Shown: positions 1 to 11,122 of the stretch, piece after piece | How positions within the stretch are numbered: position 1 is the stretch's first letter | How the letters are laid out: every line of letters begins with the position of its first letter | From: JAOPZW01 sp963764585 | GTDB lineage: Bacteria; Actinomycetota; Thermoleophilia; Solirubrobacterales; Solirubrobacteraceae | Direction of reading: 5' to 3' | DNA length: 64,000 nt | NCBI GenBank assembly: GCA_963764585.1 | Contig: CAVXTB010000011.1 | Location: 124,001 to 188,000, forward strand | Made by a program: the position numbers and the translations under genes | The notes under the pieces: model-generated | Told to the model about the DNA's origin: nothing | The model's input: the letters and a program-made list of their open reading frames with translations, nothing else | Databases searched by the model: none

Positions 1-603
1 GAGACGAAGATCACCAAGCTCAGCTCGCCGACGATGGTCGAGCGCGACCCGACCATCCAGCGTGGCGAGATCGCGTTCATCCGCCGCGACCACGGCTTCG
101 ACCAGCTGCGCATCGGCGACACCACAAGCGGGTCGACCGGCAGCCGCTTCCTGGTCAAGAAGCGCTCCATCGCCGGCACCGAGCTCGCCATCAAGCAGGT
201 CGCCTACGTCGAGCGGTCGGGCCTGAGCCTGCTCGTCCACGTGCGCAACATCTCGACCGGCCACGACCAGGTCGTCTATCGCGCGACCTCGGGCGGCGCC
301 AACATGGCGGGCGTGACGCGGCCGACCTACGACCCCGAGCTCAACGGCTTCATGTGGGCGCGGACGAACATCGGCTCGAACACCGGCAACCGCTTCGTGC
401 GCTACCAGCTGCCCGGGTCGAGGCTCACCTACGCGCAGGGCTCGCCGCGCTACAACTCGACCGCGTGGGCCGGCGACCAGCTCGGCGCGGCGACGGGGTC
501 GTCGCTGGACGCGAGCGACAGCCCGCGCGCCTGCGACGACGCCGGCGTGCACTACTGCTTCGTGACGGTGACCGGACCGCTGAGCTTCACGCTGAAGCCG
601 TGA
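1..603 (+). CDS. 3' end of a secreted/beta-propeller-like protein (partial)
   Basis: The reading frame is open from the first base and stops at TGA 601-603, so the true start lies upstream of the window; the internal ATG at 34 is probably not the start. About 200 residues are visible. They are rich in Ser, Thr, Gly and Asn with alternating hydrophobic residues, as in extracellular beta-sheet proteins, and carry two late cysteines (ACDDAGVHYC) that could form a disulfide. I do not recognise a named family. The last 17 nt overlap the end of the convergent TetR gene. Confidence 0.7.
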   Translation, partial: ETKITKLSSPTMVERDPTIQRGEIAFIRRDHGFDQLRIGDTTSGSTGSRFLVKKRSIAGTELAIKQVAYVERSGLSLLVHVRNISTGHDQVVYRATSGGANMAGVTRPTYDPELNGFMWARTNIGSNTGNRFVRYQLPGSRLTYAQGSPRYNSTAWAGDQLGAATGSSLDASDSPRACDDAGVHYCFVTVTGPLSFTLKP

Positions 604-1234
604 CCCCCATCGCCCGCGCGATCTCCTCGTAGGTCATCGGGGGGACGGGGAGCGGGGTCGCGGCTTGCGGACGCAGGCCGTCGAGGATCAGCGCCAGCGA
701 GCGGCGCCAGCCGTCGGCGCGCAGCTTCGACGACGGCGGGAGGCAGGCCACCGCCGCCTTCGTCAGGCCGAGCACGTCGAGCGTCGTGACGTCGTCGCGC
801 AGCACGCCCGCCTCCTGGGCGCGGTCGACGAGCGGGTCGACCGCGTCGAGGATGCGGCGATGGTGGGCCAGCAGCTCGGGGTGCTCGAGGAGGACCTGCT
901 CGGTCGCCTGAAAGAAGCCGCGGTCGCGGGCCTGCAGCTCGGCGCTCTTCTCGAGGCAGTGCACGAGCGCGTCCCACGGGTCCTCGATCTGCGCGGCCTG
1001 CTCCGTCGCCGCGATGGATTCGGCGATGCGGTCCTCGAAGATCGCGAGGACGAGCGCGTCCTTGCTGGGGAAGCGGCGGAAGACCGTCGCATTGCCCACG
1101 CCGGCGCGGCGGGCGATCTCGGCCATGCCGACGTCGTAGCCCTCCTCGGCGAACGCCAGCGCCGCCGCCTCGAGGACGAGGCGGCGGTTGCGCTCGGCGT
1201 CCGAGCGCAGCGGGCGCTGCCGGACGTCGGTCAT
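587..1234 (-). CDS. TetR/AcrR family transcriptional regulator
   Basis: 215 residues. The N-terminal helix-turn-helix (about residues 20-65, with AEIARRAGVGNATVFRRFPS) is the classic TetR DNA-binding domain; the rest is a helical ligand-binding domain of normal length. It lies 9 nt downstream of, and co-directional with, the MFS efflux gene, so it is probably the local repressor and shares the promoter with the paired operators at 2724-2777, which implies autoregulation. A TAGGCT box (1246-1241) ends 6 nt before the ATG, so a separate leaderless transcript is also possible. The ligand cannot be read from the sequence. Confidence 0.9.
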   Translation of the reverse strand: MTDVRQRPLRSDAERNRRLVLEAAALAFAEEGYDVGMAEIARRAGVGNATVFRRFPSKDALVLAIFEDRIAESIAATEQAAQIEDPWDALVHCLEKSAELQARDRGFFQATEQVLLEHPELLAHHRRILDAVDPLVDRAQEAGVLRDDVTTLDVLGLTKAAVACLPPSSKLRADGWRRSLALILDGLRPQAATPLPVPPMTYEEIARAMGVTASA

Positions 1235-1243
1235 GGGCCCAGC

Positions 1244-2707
1244 CTACGCTCCCACCATGACCGGTTGCGTCGCATCGATGCGCGCGAGGTCGCGGCGGCG
1301 CAGCAGCACGGCGATCAGCACGACGCCCGCGGCCATCAGGCCGGCGCTCACGGTGAAGGCGAGCTGGAAGCCCTCGACGAGCGCGGCGTTCTGGTCGACG
1401 GGCGACGGCGCGTGGCCGAGCCCGGTCAGGAACGACGTCGTGCGGTCGCTGGCCAGCGTCGAGAGGATCGCCAGGCCGAGCGCCCCGCCGACCTGCTGGG
1501 AGGTGTTGAACAGCCCCGACGCAAGGCCCGCGTCCTCGGCCTCGATGCCCGTCGTTGCGACGAGTGTCAGCGGCACGAACGTGCAGCCCATCCCGACCGC
1601 CATCGGCGCCAGGCCGAGCAGGATGCCGAGGTAGGAGCCGTCGACCTTCGTCGTCGCCGAAAGCACCGCTAGGCCGATCGCGGCCACGGTCATGCCGCCC
1701 AGGACGGTCTGCTTGACGCCGATGCGCGGGATCAGCTGCTGGGAGAGCCCGGCGCCGACGATGATCCCCAAGGTCACCGGCAGGAAGGCCAGGCCGGCCT
1801 GCAGCGGCGAGTAGCCGAGGATCCGCTGCACGTACAGCGAGGCGAAGAAGAACATCCCGAACAGCCCGCCGACGACGACGAACATCACGCCGTTGGCGGT
1901 GGCGAGGGTGCGGATGCGCAGGATGCCGAGGCGCACGAGCGGGGCGACCGAGCGCCGCTCGATGGCCACGAACGCGGCGAGCAGGGCCAGCGCGGCGCCG
2001 ACCAGCCCGAGCGTGTGCAGCGAGCCCCAGCCCTTGTCCTGCGCCTTGACGATCGCGTAGACGAGGACGATGAGGCCGGCGGTGACGCTCACCGCGCCTG
2101 CGAGGTCGAAGCGCCGGTGCGTCGCTTGGCCGCGCGACTCGGGCACGTAGCGCAGCGCCGCGATGGCGGTGCCGATGCCGATCGGGACGTTGACGAGGAA
2201 GATCCACGGCCAGCTCAGCACGTCGGTGAGGATGCCGCCGAGCAGCAGGCCGAACGAGCCGCCGACGCCCGCGATCGCGCCCCAGACGCCCATCGCGCGG
2301 GTGCGCTCGCGGCCCTCGGCGAACGTCGTGGTGACGATCGACAGGGCGGCGGGGGAGACGAGCGCCGCGCCGAGGCCCTGGGCCCCGCGCGCGATGATCA
2401 GCACCTCGCCGGAGGACGCCAGGGCGTTGGCCAGCGAGGCGACGCTGAACAGCCCGAGGCCGATCAGGAACAGCCGGCGCCTGCCGAGCAGGTCGGCGGC
2501 GCGCCCGCCGAGCAGCAGGAAGCCGCCGAAGAGCAGCGTGTAGGAGTTGACGATCCACTGCAGCTGCGCGGTCGTCAGGTCGAGGTCGGTCTGGATCGAG
2601 GGCAGCGCGACGTTGACGATCGTGGCGTCGAGCACCACCATGAACTGCGCGAAGCAGACGACGACGAGCGCGAGCCAGCGGCCCCGGGCGGAGAGAGTCT
2701 CGGGCAT
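1244..2707 (-). CDS. MFS drug transporter, DHA2 (14-TM, EmrB/QacA) type
   Basis: 487 residues from ATG 2707, chosen because AAGGA sits 7 nt upstream; the frame is open further up, but that part is not membrane-like and covers the operators. The N-terminal LDATIVNVALPSI motif is diagnostic of the DHA2 family, followed by the motif-A loop GGRAADLLGRRRLF (about 66-79) and about 14 hydrophobic segments. It should export drugs or other amphiphiles with proton antiport at the inner membrane. It forms an operon with the downstream tetR gene. The substrate is unknown. Confidence 0.92.
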   Translation of the reverse strand: MPETLSARGRWLALVVVCFAQFMVVLDATIVNVALPSIQTDLDLTTAQLQWIVNSYTLLFGGFLLLGGRAADLLGRRRLFLIGLGLFSVASLANALASSGEVLIIARGAQGLGAALVSPAALSIVTTTFAEGRERTRAMGVWGAIAGVGGSFGLLLGGILTDVLSWPWIFLVNVPIGIGTAIAALRYVPESRGQATHRRFDLAGAVSVTAGLIVLVYAIVKAQDKGWGSLHTLGLVGAALALLAAFVAIERRSVAPLVRLGILRIRTLATANGVMFVVVGGLFGMFFFASLYVQRILGYSPLQAGLAFLPVTLGIIVGAGLSQQLIPRIGVKQTVLGGMTVAAIGLAVLSATTKVDGSYLGILLGLAPMAVGMGCTFVPLTLVATTGIEAEDAGLASGLFNTSQQVGGALGLAILSTLASDRTTSFLTGLGHAPSPVDQNAALVEGFQLAFTVSAGLMAAGVVLIAVLLRRRDLARIDATQPVMVGA

Positions 2708-2723
2708 GGAGAGGTCCTTCGAG

Positions 2724-2745
2724 AAGCGGATCGGAGAGTCCGCTT
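2724..2745. promoter_or_regulatory. Putative TetR operator O1
   Basis: Perfect inverted repeat AAGCGGA-N8-TCCGCTT, 17 nt upstream of the MFS start codon. Arm and spacer lengths equal those of the second site at 2756-2777, and centres are 32 bp apart (about three helical turns). It would cover the +1 region of a promoter whose likely -10 (TATCTT, minus strand, 2752-2747) lies between the two sites. Confidence 0.7.
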
Positions 2746-2755
2746 GAAGATAGCA

Positions 2756-2777
2756 AACCGGACTGGCTGATCCGGTT
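2756..2777. promoter_or_regulatory. Putative TetR operator O2
   Basis: Perfect inverted repeat AACCGGA-N8-TCCGGTT. It differs from O1 only by a symmetric change in the third position of each arm. It ends 3 nt before the GTG of the divergent membrane-protein gene at 2781 and overlaps the -35 region of the MFS promoter, so one repressor could control both directions. Confidence 0.7.
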
Positions 2778-2780
2778 AGT

Positions 2781-4082
2781 GTGACCGAGATCACAGAGGC
2801 GCGTTCCGTCGGGTCGGGCCGCCAGCCTTCGCCGCCGATGTGGTTCGACGAGGTCATCGCGACGCGAGCGCAGCCGCTGGTCGAGGCGATCCTCGTTCTG
2901 CTGGCCAACGGTCAGCGCTGGCGCCACCGGCGCGTCGAGACCCTGACGCCCGTGAGCGCCGCGTTCGTCCGCCGCCGCATCTCGATCGACTTCACCGTCC
3001 CCGATGAGCTGCACGACGGCCTGCGCCTGGGTGACGCGCGCCAGTGGCTCGTGCCGCTCGGCTGGCTCGCGCGCCGCCAGCTGGTCAACTTCGACCTGCG
3101 CTCGCGGGCCGACGAGCCGATGCCCGTGCTGCTCGGCGGGCAGACCGCGCAGCTGACGGCGGATCTGCTCACCTTCGCCGCGGCGCGAGCCGGCCTGGAC
3201 CTCGCCGACCGCGACGTGGCGGCCGAGGCGTCGGAGGTCATCGACCTGGCCGCGGCCGAGGGGCCGATCGCGGACGCCGACGACCTCGTGCATCGCGCGC
3301 GGACACTCGGGCTCGACGAGCAGTTCGCCTCGCTCGTCGCCGCCTCCGCGCGCGGGTTCCTGCTGCTCGCCGTCGTGCCCGAGATCGGCGGGCGCCAGGT
3401 GGTCAAGCTGCAGAGCGACGAGCACCATCGCGGGCCGCGCTTCACGCTCAGCCCCGAGCTGCCCGGGCTCAACGAGGCCGCGAGCACGCACGTCGAGCTC
3501 GACCTGCCCGACGTCCTTCGCGGGACGAGCTTCGAGCTGTGGGACGCGGGCCTCGACGACGCGGCGCCGGCGCGGCGCATGCCGTCCGGCGAGCGGCGCC
3601 GGATCGAGAGCCGCGAGCGCCCGCGACTGCTGCTGGCACCGGTCGCCGGTGCGCAGCGCCCCTACGTGCGCGCCAGGCTGCTCGTCAGCGCGGCGGAGTT
3701 CCTGCTGCCGGCCATCACGCTCGCGGTCCTTGCCGTCGCGATCGTCCTCCTCGGCCTCGTCACCGACATCGCCGACAACGCCTCGGCCACGCAGCGCTCC
3801 ACGGCCGCGACGATCCTGCTGGCCACCTTCGCCGCGCTGTCGGGCCTCGTGCTGCGCGTCGAGGAGCATCCCCTCGTGCGCGCGATCCTCGCTCGCCCGC
3901 GGCTGGCGCTGGGCGCGACCGCGCTCGGCATGGTCGTGGCCGCGGTACCGGTCAGCCTGCAGCTGAGCCGCGCGTGGATCCTCGCCGGGTGGTGGACGGC
4001 ACTGGCGCTCTGCGTCCTGTCGGTCGCGATCCTGTGGGGCACTATCATCGAGCACACCGAATGGGGCCGGCGCGCCGGGTAG
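2781..4082 (+). CDS. Hypothetical protein with C-terminal membrane domain
   Basis: 433 residues from GTG 2781. Residues 1 to about 290 look soluble, with a basic stretch ending near RRRIESRERPR; about 296-425 hold four hydrophobic segments (for example LLPAITLAVLAVAIVLLGLV). No motif I recognise, and no signal peptide. It is divergent from the MFS/tetR operon, with its start 3 nt beyond operator O2, so it may respond to the same repressor. The start codon is chosen as the first after the operator; no clear ribosome-binding site is seen. Confidence 0.75.
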   Translation: MTEITEARSVGSGRQPSPPMWFDEVIATRAQPLVEAILVLLANGQRWRHRRVETLTPVSAAFVRRRISIDFTVPDELHDGLRLGDARQWLVPLGWLARRQLVNFDLRSRADEPMPVLLGGQTAQLTADLLTFAAARAGLDLADRDVAAEASEVIDLAAAEGPIADADDLVHRARTLGLDEQFASLVAASARGFLLLAVVPEIGGRQVVKLQSDEHHRGPRFTLSPELPGLNEAASTHVELDLPDVLRGTSFELWDAGLDDAAPARRMPSGERRRIESRERPRLLLAPVAGAQRPYVRARLLVSAAEFLLPAITLAVLAVAIVLLGLVTDIADNASATQRSTAATILLATFAALSGLVLRVEEHPLVRAILARPRLALGATALGMVVAAVPVSLQLSRAWILAGWWTALALCVLSVAILWGTIIEHTEWGRRAG

Positions 4083-4124
4083 CGCGTCAGCATCTCGTCC
4101 GGTCGACCGACTACAAAGACCATC

Positions 4125-4313
4125 GTGCTCGCCTTCGGATCACATCACGACGCAGATCGCGGCAGCGTGATCGAGTCTGCCGAGGTCCCCGGTCCCGTCT
4201 TCACCGAGCATCTCGACCTCGAGACGGTGAGGAAGGTGACCGCCTCCAGCGAGTTCAAGCAGCTGCGCGCGCTCGTCCACGAGCGCATGCGACAGCGGCC
4301 ATCGGCGGCCTAG
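4125..4313 (+). CDS. Small hypothetical protein (62 aa)
   Basis: Short frame between the membrane protein and uvrA, in an otherwise empty 315-nt gap. It starts at GTG 4125, preceded at 7 nt by TACAAA, a weak -10 match like those before other leaderless-looking genes here. The product is mildly acidic then basic (VRKVTASSEFKQLRALVHER), predicted helical at the C-terminus, with no known motif. It may be real, but coding support is weak. Confidence 0.4.
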   Translation: MLAFGSHHDADRGSVIESAEVPGPVFTEHLDLETVRKVTASSEFKQLRALVHERMRQRPSAA

Positions 4314-4362
4314 CAGGGCCGCTCGCCTCGCGGTCCGCGCAAACTGCGGGGAGGCGGTCGCT

Positions 4363-4376
4363 CGAACGTCTGTTCG
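4363..4376. promoter_or_regulatory. LexA (SOS) box upstream of uvrA
   Basis: CGAAC-GTCT-GTTCG matches the Gram-positive/actinobacterial LexA site CGAAC-N4-GTTCG perfectly. It lies between the expected -35 position and a TACACT -10 box (4383-4388), 21 nt before the uvrA ATG, where LexA would block RNA polymerase. Confidence 0.85.
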
Positions 4377-4382
4377 GCTGGC

Positions 4383-4388
4383 TACACT
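4383..4388 (+). promoter_or_regulatory. -10 box of the uvrA promoter
   Basis: TACACT ends 9 nt before the ATG at 4398. A transcript starting 7-9 nt downstream would carry almost no leader, and no Shine-Dalgarno sequence is present, which suggests a leaderless uvrA mRNA. Confidence 0.5.
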
Positions 4389-4397
4389 CCGTTCTCG

Positions 4398-7292
<2,895 letters not shown>

Positions 7293-7302
7293 GGGTCGGG
7301 CC

Positions 7303-8067
7303 GTGGGCGCGGCGAGCTACCTGGAGCGCCCGGTGCCGTTCGGCCTGGCGACGCACGCCTGCTGCGTCTGGACCCAGGTGGCCGGGCCGGAGGGCCACGT
7401 CCAGCGCGTGCTCCCCGACGGCTGCGCGGACGTGGTCTGGATCGAAGGCGTCGGCCTCGAGCTCGCCGGCCCGGCGACGGAGCCGGTGCTGGTCGAGATC
7501 CCGCCGGGCGCGACCACGCTCGGCGTGCGCTTCGGGCCGGGTGCCGCCGGCGCCGCGCTCGGTCTCGCCGCTCACGAGCTGCGCGACCGCACCGTCGCGA
7601 TCGACGCGGTGTGGGGCGCCGCCGGCAGCGAGCTCGCCGAGCGCCTGGCGGGCGCCGGCGCCCGCGAGCGCCCGGCGCTGCTCGCCGACGCCGTCGCCGG
7701 GCGCCTGCGCGACGCACGCCCGGCCGACGCGCTCGTCGCGCACGCCGCGGGGCTGCTCGCCCGCGGCCTCCCGGTGGCGGAGACGAGCCGCGAGGTCGCG
7801 CTCGGCGCCCGCCACCTGCGCCGCCGCTTCCACGACGCCGTCGGCTACGGCCCCAAGACGCTGCAGCGCATCCTGCGCCTGCGCCGCTTCCTCGCCGTCG
7901 CCGAGGCGATGCCTGCGCCCGACCTCGGGCGCGCGGCGTTCGAGGCCGGCTACGCCGACCAGGCGCACCTCACCAACGAGTGCGGCGACCTCGCCGGGCT
8001 CACGCCGGCGGCGCTGCTGGCGGCACGCCGGGGCTCGGCGGCACGTACGGTCGCTCCGCTGCTGTAG
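7303..8067 (+). CDS. AraC family regulator (DUF6597-like N-terminus)
   Basis: 254 residues from GTG 7303, 10 nt after uvrA. The N-terminal half resembles the sensor domain of small AraC regulators (LPDGCADVVWIEG, then PGATTLGVRFGPGAA). The C-terminal half holds the paired helix-turn-helices, with LPVAETSREVALGARHLRRR for the first and GRAAFEAGYADQAHLTNE for the second. Ligand and targets are unknown. The tight spacing allows read-through from uvrA, but a functional link is not shown. Confidence 0.88.
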   Translation: MGAASYLERPVPFGLATHACCVWTQVAGPEGHVQRVLPDGCADVVWIEGVGLELAGPATEPVLVEIPPGATTLGVRFGPGAAGAALGLAAHELRDRTVAIDAVWGAAGSELAERLAGAGARERPALLADAVAGRLRDARPADALVAHAAGLLARGLPVAETSREVALGARHLRRRFHDAVGYGPKTLQRILRLRRFLAVAEAMPAPDLGRAAFEAGYADQAHLTNECGDLAGLTPAALLAARRGSAARTVAPLL

Positions 8068-8093
8068 CTCGGCGCCGCCTCAGGCTGCCGAGC
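8067..8093 (+). terminator. Possible hairpin after the AraC gene
   Basis: Seven-base arms GCTCGGC and GCCGAGC around a 13-nt loop, starting on the last base of the stop codon. There is no T-run, so termination is only a guess. Confidence 0.3.
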
Positions 8094-8445
8094 GCTGCCA
8101 CTCGAGCGTCGGCGCGCGCCGACGCTCGCGCCGCGAGCCGACGCGCGGGCGATCGGCGGCATGGGGAGCCTCGCGCGCCGTGTTCTGGATCCAGCCGCGT
8201 CCGGGAACCCAGATGCTCTCGTAGCCGTCCGCGGCCAGCTCGAAAGGCGCGTGGACGTTCTGTCCGAAGCTGAAGCGTGCGTTGGGGCGGTCGCTGGCCG
8301 TGGGATCGAAGAACTCCGGCGTGACGAAGTCGGACACGAGAACGCCGCTGCGGTCGTACCCGAGCGCGTCGGCCTCGACGGCGTCGCTGGCCTCGTATGC
8401 GACGAAGACCCCGCGCTTCGGATCTTCGGCGGTCAGGTTGAGTTC
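8080..8445 (-). pseudogene. 5'-truncated remnant of a conserved-looking protein
   Basis: The frame reads as ordinary protein from about 8445 to the TGA at 8080 (for example GVLVSDFVTPEFFDPT, FELAADGYESIWVPGRGW), but there is no convincing start. The only start-type codon is GTG 8337 in the middle of the well-formed sequence, with no ribosome-binding site, and upstream the frame runs into the end of the PH-domain gene and meets a stop near 8518. The last 35 residues become low-complexity Arg-rich. I read it as the C-terminal part of a lost gene; a short functional product from GTG 8337 (85 aa) is the alternative. Confidence 0.4.
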
Positions 8446-9988
8446 AGCGCGTCGGCCCCGTGGAGGTTTGGACGAACGGCTCCAGCAGCCCCGGCCGCAC
8501 CTCCTCGGCGAAGCTCAGCGCCGCGCCGAGCTCGATGTCGCTGACGTCGTAGTGCTGGTGGCCGGCGGCGGTCGTGGCCGTCAGCGTGGCCAGCCCGGCG
8601 CGGCGCTGGAAGAACGTGCGCTCGATGTTCCAGCCGATGATCCCGGCCGGGGCGAGGATCGAACGCCGGCGCACGAGCGAGCCCGTCCGCGCGACGAGGC
8701 GCCCGCCGGCGAGCGCGTGGCCGAGGCTGCGGTAGCGGTCGGCGGCGAGCGCCAGCGCCATCGGCAGCAGCGCGATCGCCGCCTGCCACGGCCAGGCCGG
8801 CCAGCCGAAGGCCGCGCAGGCGAGGGCGACGACGGCGACGAGCAGCGCCCAGCCGGCGAGCGCGCGCGTGAGCCGGCGCCGGCGCGCGCGGGGGCCGTGC
8901 GCGGCGAGCGGGCAGGCGACCGGCGCGGGCGTCCCCACGATCGCCGTGGCCACGCGCTCGGCCTCGCCGAGCGGCGCCGGCGGCAGCAGCAGCGATCCGC
9001 CGCGCTCGGCGCCGCGGCCGACGCGCAGGCCGGTGGCGATCGCGATGCAGCGCGCGCCGCCGGCCGCGCGCAGCAGCAGCGGCTCGCTGATCTCGACGCC
9101 GTGCAGCCGGCGCTCCTCGATCGTCGTCGCGCGCGAGGTGATGAGCCCGCGCGTGACGTGCAGCGTGCCGCCCGGGTTGCGCGTGAGCCGGAAGGCCCAG
9201 AAGGCGAGCACGTAGCCGATGGTCGACGCGGCGGCGACGACGACGATCGCGGCGACGAGGCCCTCGAGGACGGCCAGCGCGACCGGCGCGTCGCGAAGCT
9301 GATCGACGACGTCGCGCAGCACGCCGTAGTCGCGGGGGTCGAGCTGGGCCTCGGAGGCGAAGTTGGCGGCGAAGCCCGCGACGACGCCGACCGCGACCAC
9401 GCCCGAGAGCGTGAAGGGGCCGTAGCGCACCCAGCGGGAGTCCAGGCGGGCCAGCTCGGTCGCGGGGGCGGGGGCTCCCGCGGGCGTGGGTGTCGCCGCC
9501 TCGTGCCGGTGCAGCAGCTCGTCGCGCAGCCGCTCGGCCACGTCGAAGGTGAGGCCGTCGAGGCGCACGTCGCCGCCGCGATCGCGGTCCGAGCGCCCGG
9601 TGCCGATGGTCACGCGCGCGAGGCCGAGCAGCCGGTGCAGCGCGTGCGCGGTGACGTCGACCGTGCGCAGGCGATCGCGTGAGACGGCCAGCAGCCGGCG
9701 CCGGAACAGGCCCTGGCGGACCTCGACACGGTCGGGCGTGACCCGGTAGCGCGTCGTGAACCAGCGGATGATGCCCAGGGCGATCGTGACGGCCAGGCCG
9801 GCGAGCGCCCAGAGGCCGCCGTTGCCGTTCCTGCTGCCGGCCACGAAGACGCCGAGCAGCGCGGGCAGCGCGCGCGGGATCTCCTGCACGGGGTGGACGA
9901 GGAGCATGCGCCGGCTCAGCCGCTGCCACTCGGAGGAGGCGGGCTCGGTCACGTGGCGTGGCCCCGGGTCGCCCGCGGCCTCGCTCAC
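8444..9988 (-). CDS. Membrane protein with bacterial PH (bPH2) domains, YdbT-like
   Basis: 514 residues from GTG 9988, which overlaps the stop of the preceding gene as GTGA. There are several hydrophobic pairs (about 45-85, 180-260, 400-450) separated by basic PH-like segments such as YRVTPDRVEVRQGLFRRR and FRLTRNPGGTLHVTRGLI. Three such segments are visible, as in the YdbT family, which is usually encoded beside the single-domain YdbS, as here. The family is membrane-bound with no settled biochemical role. Confidence 0.85.
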   Translation of the reverse strand: MSEAAGDPGPRHVTEPASSEWQRLSRRMLLVHPVQEIPRALPALLGVFVAGSRNGNGGLWALAGLAVTIALGIIRWFTTRYRVTPDRVEVRQGLFRRRLLAVSRDRLRTVDVTAHALHRLLGLARVTIGTGRSDRDRGGDVRLDGLTFDVAERLRDELLHRHEAATPTPAGAPAPATELARLDSRWVRYGPFTLSGVVAVGVVAGFAANFASEAQLDPRDYGVLRDVVDQLRDAPVALAVLEGLVAAIVVVAAASTIGYVLAFWAFRLTRNPGGTLHVTRGLITSRATTIEERRLHGVEISEPLLLRAAGGARCIAIATGLRVGRGAERGGSLLLPPAPLGEAERVATAIVGTPAPVACPLAAHGPRARRRRLTRALAGWALLVAVVALACAAFGWPAWPWQAAIALLPMALALAADRYRSLGHALAGGRLVARTGSLVRRRSILAPAGIIGWNIERTFFQRRAGLATLTATTAAGHQHYDVSDIELGAALSFAEEVRPGLLEPFVQTSTGPTR

Positions 9989-10473
9989 GTGGCGTCGCCC
10001 CGCGTCGCCTGCGCCGCCGTGGTGAGGTCGTCGACGAGCCGCTGCGCGGTCTCGCGGTCGAGGCCGTGGATCTCCAGCGGGCCGGCCGCCGACGCCGTCG
10101 TCACGGTGACGTTGGCCAGGCCGAAGAGCTGCTCGAGCGGGCCGCGCTCGCTGTCGACGGTCTGGATGCGCGAGATCGGGGCGATCCGGGACTCCTGGTG
10201 CAGCCAGCCGGCGCGCGTGTAGACGGCCTGCGGCGCGACCTCCCAGCGGTGCACCCGGTAGCGCCACCGCGGCATGACGACGACGTGCGCGGCGCCGATG
10301 ACGACGGTCGCGACGAGCGCCGCGACGTGCAGCGCGCGCGAGCCCGACGTCGAGAGGAGCCACGCGACCTGGGCGCCGGCCAGGACGAGCCAGCCCGCGG
10401 CGGCGCGCGCGGCCCAGTAGCGGATCGCGGTACGGCTGACGCGGTGACGTGGCGGCCGCAGGCTCGTGCTCAA
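9985..10473 (-). CDS. bPH2 domain membrane protein, YdbS-like
   Basis: 162 residues. The start is TTG 10473, chosen because it overlaps the previous stop as TTGA, which indicates translational coupling. Two hydrophobic helices (about 20-65) precede one bPH2 domain: YRVHRWEVAPQAVYTRAGWL, then SRIQTVDSERGPLEQLFGLA, the typical signature. It pairs with the YdbT-like gene downstream; the two proteins probably form one membrane complex. Confidence 0.85.
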   Translation of the reverse strand: MSTSLRPPRHRVSRTAIRYWAARAAAGWLVLAGAQVAWLLSTSGSRALHVAALVATVVIGAAHVVVMPRWRYRVHRWEVAPQAVYTRAGWLHQESRIAPISRIQTVDSERGPLEQLFGLANVTVTTASAAGPLEIHGLDRETAQRLVDDLTTAAQATRGDAT

Positions 10474-11006
10474 CCCGCCACCCTGCGCAGCCCGCCGACG
10501 GCCTGGTTGAGCGACTTCAGGGCGTCGTCGACGCGGTGGCGCAATGCGGCGTCGCGCTTCCAGCGGCGCTTGAGCGCGGCGGCGCCGCGCGGCGCGGCCG
10601 CACCCGGCGGCCACACCTTGGGCAGCTTGAGCTGCGTCGCGACGATCGCGCCGACCTCCGCGCTGCTCGCCGAGAAGGCGAACGCCTTGCGATCGGCAGG
10701 CGACATGTCGGTGTCGATGCGATAGACGTAGGCGCGGCCCTGCTTCTTCATCGCCTGCAGGCCCGCGAGCGCGCGCTCGTACTCGGGCAGGAAGACGCGC
10801 GCGGTCGCGCGCGCCTCCGCGGTGCGGTCGTCGGTGCCCAGGTTGCGATCGACCACGAAGTCGACGACGAGCCCGGTCAGCGCCGCCGTCACCACCGCGG
10901 TGAGCAGGATCGGCCCCGCGCCCGCCATGCGCGACGCGATGCCAGGGCCCTTCGGCTTGGCCGGCTCGGCGAGCCCTGAGTCGTCTTCCTCGTCGCGGTC
11001 GACCAC
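10470..11006 (-). CDS. Single-pass membrane protein, first gene of the PH-domain operon
   Basis: 178 residues from GTG 11006, chosen because TACCGT (minus strand, 11020-11015) ends 8 nt upstream; a longer form from TTG 11099 is possible. An acidic N-terminus (DRDEEDD) is followed by one transmembrane helix (ILLTAVVTAALTGLVVDFVV), then a charged extracytoplasmic or cytoplasmic domain with no motif I know. It is coupled to the YdbS-like gene by a 4-nt overlap, so it probably works with the two PH proteins. Confidence 0.7.
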   Translation of the reverse strand: MVDRDEEDDSGLAEPAKPKGPGIASRMAGAGPILLTAVVTAALTGLVVDFVVDRNLGTDDRTAEARATARVFLPEYERALAGLQAMKKQGRAYVYRIDTDMSPADRKAFAFSASSAEVGAIVATQLKLPKVWPPGAAAPRGAAALKRRWKRDAALRHRVDDALKSLNQAVGGLRRVAG

Positions 11007-11122
11007 CGGACTGGACGGTAGATCCTCGGCCGGACGGCCGCCGACACGCGGTGTCAGGTACGCGACACCGCCATCGCGAAGCAGCGCGAGCGATCCCAAC
11101 CCAGTCCGGTAGACATTCGGGG

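Noticed and set aside
552..4055. Very long minus-strand open frame (1167 codons) across the TetR, MFS and membrane-protein genes
   Set aside because: Arg/Pro/Ala-rich low-complexity translation with no domain; it is the shadow of the real genes in GC-rich DNA. The same applies to long frames at 3044-8224, 4425-7073, 37666-40530 (beyond the PhoU-like part) and others.
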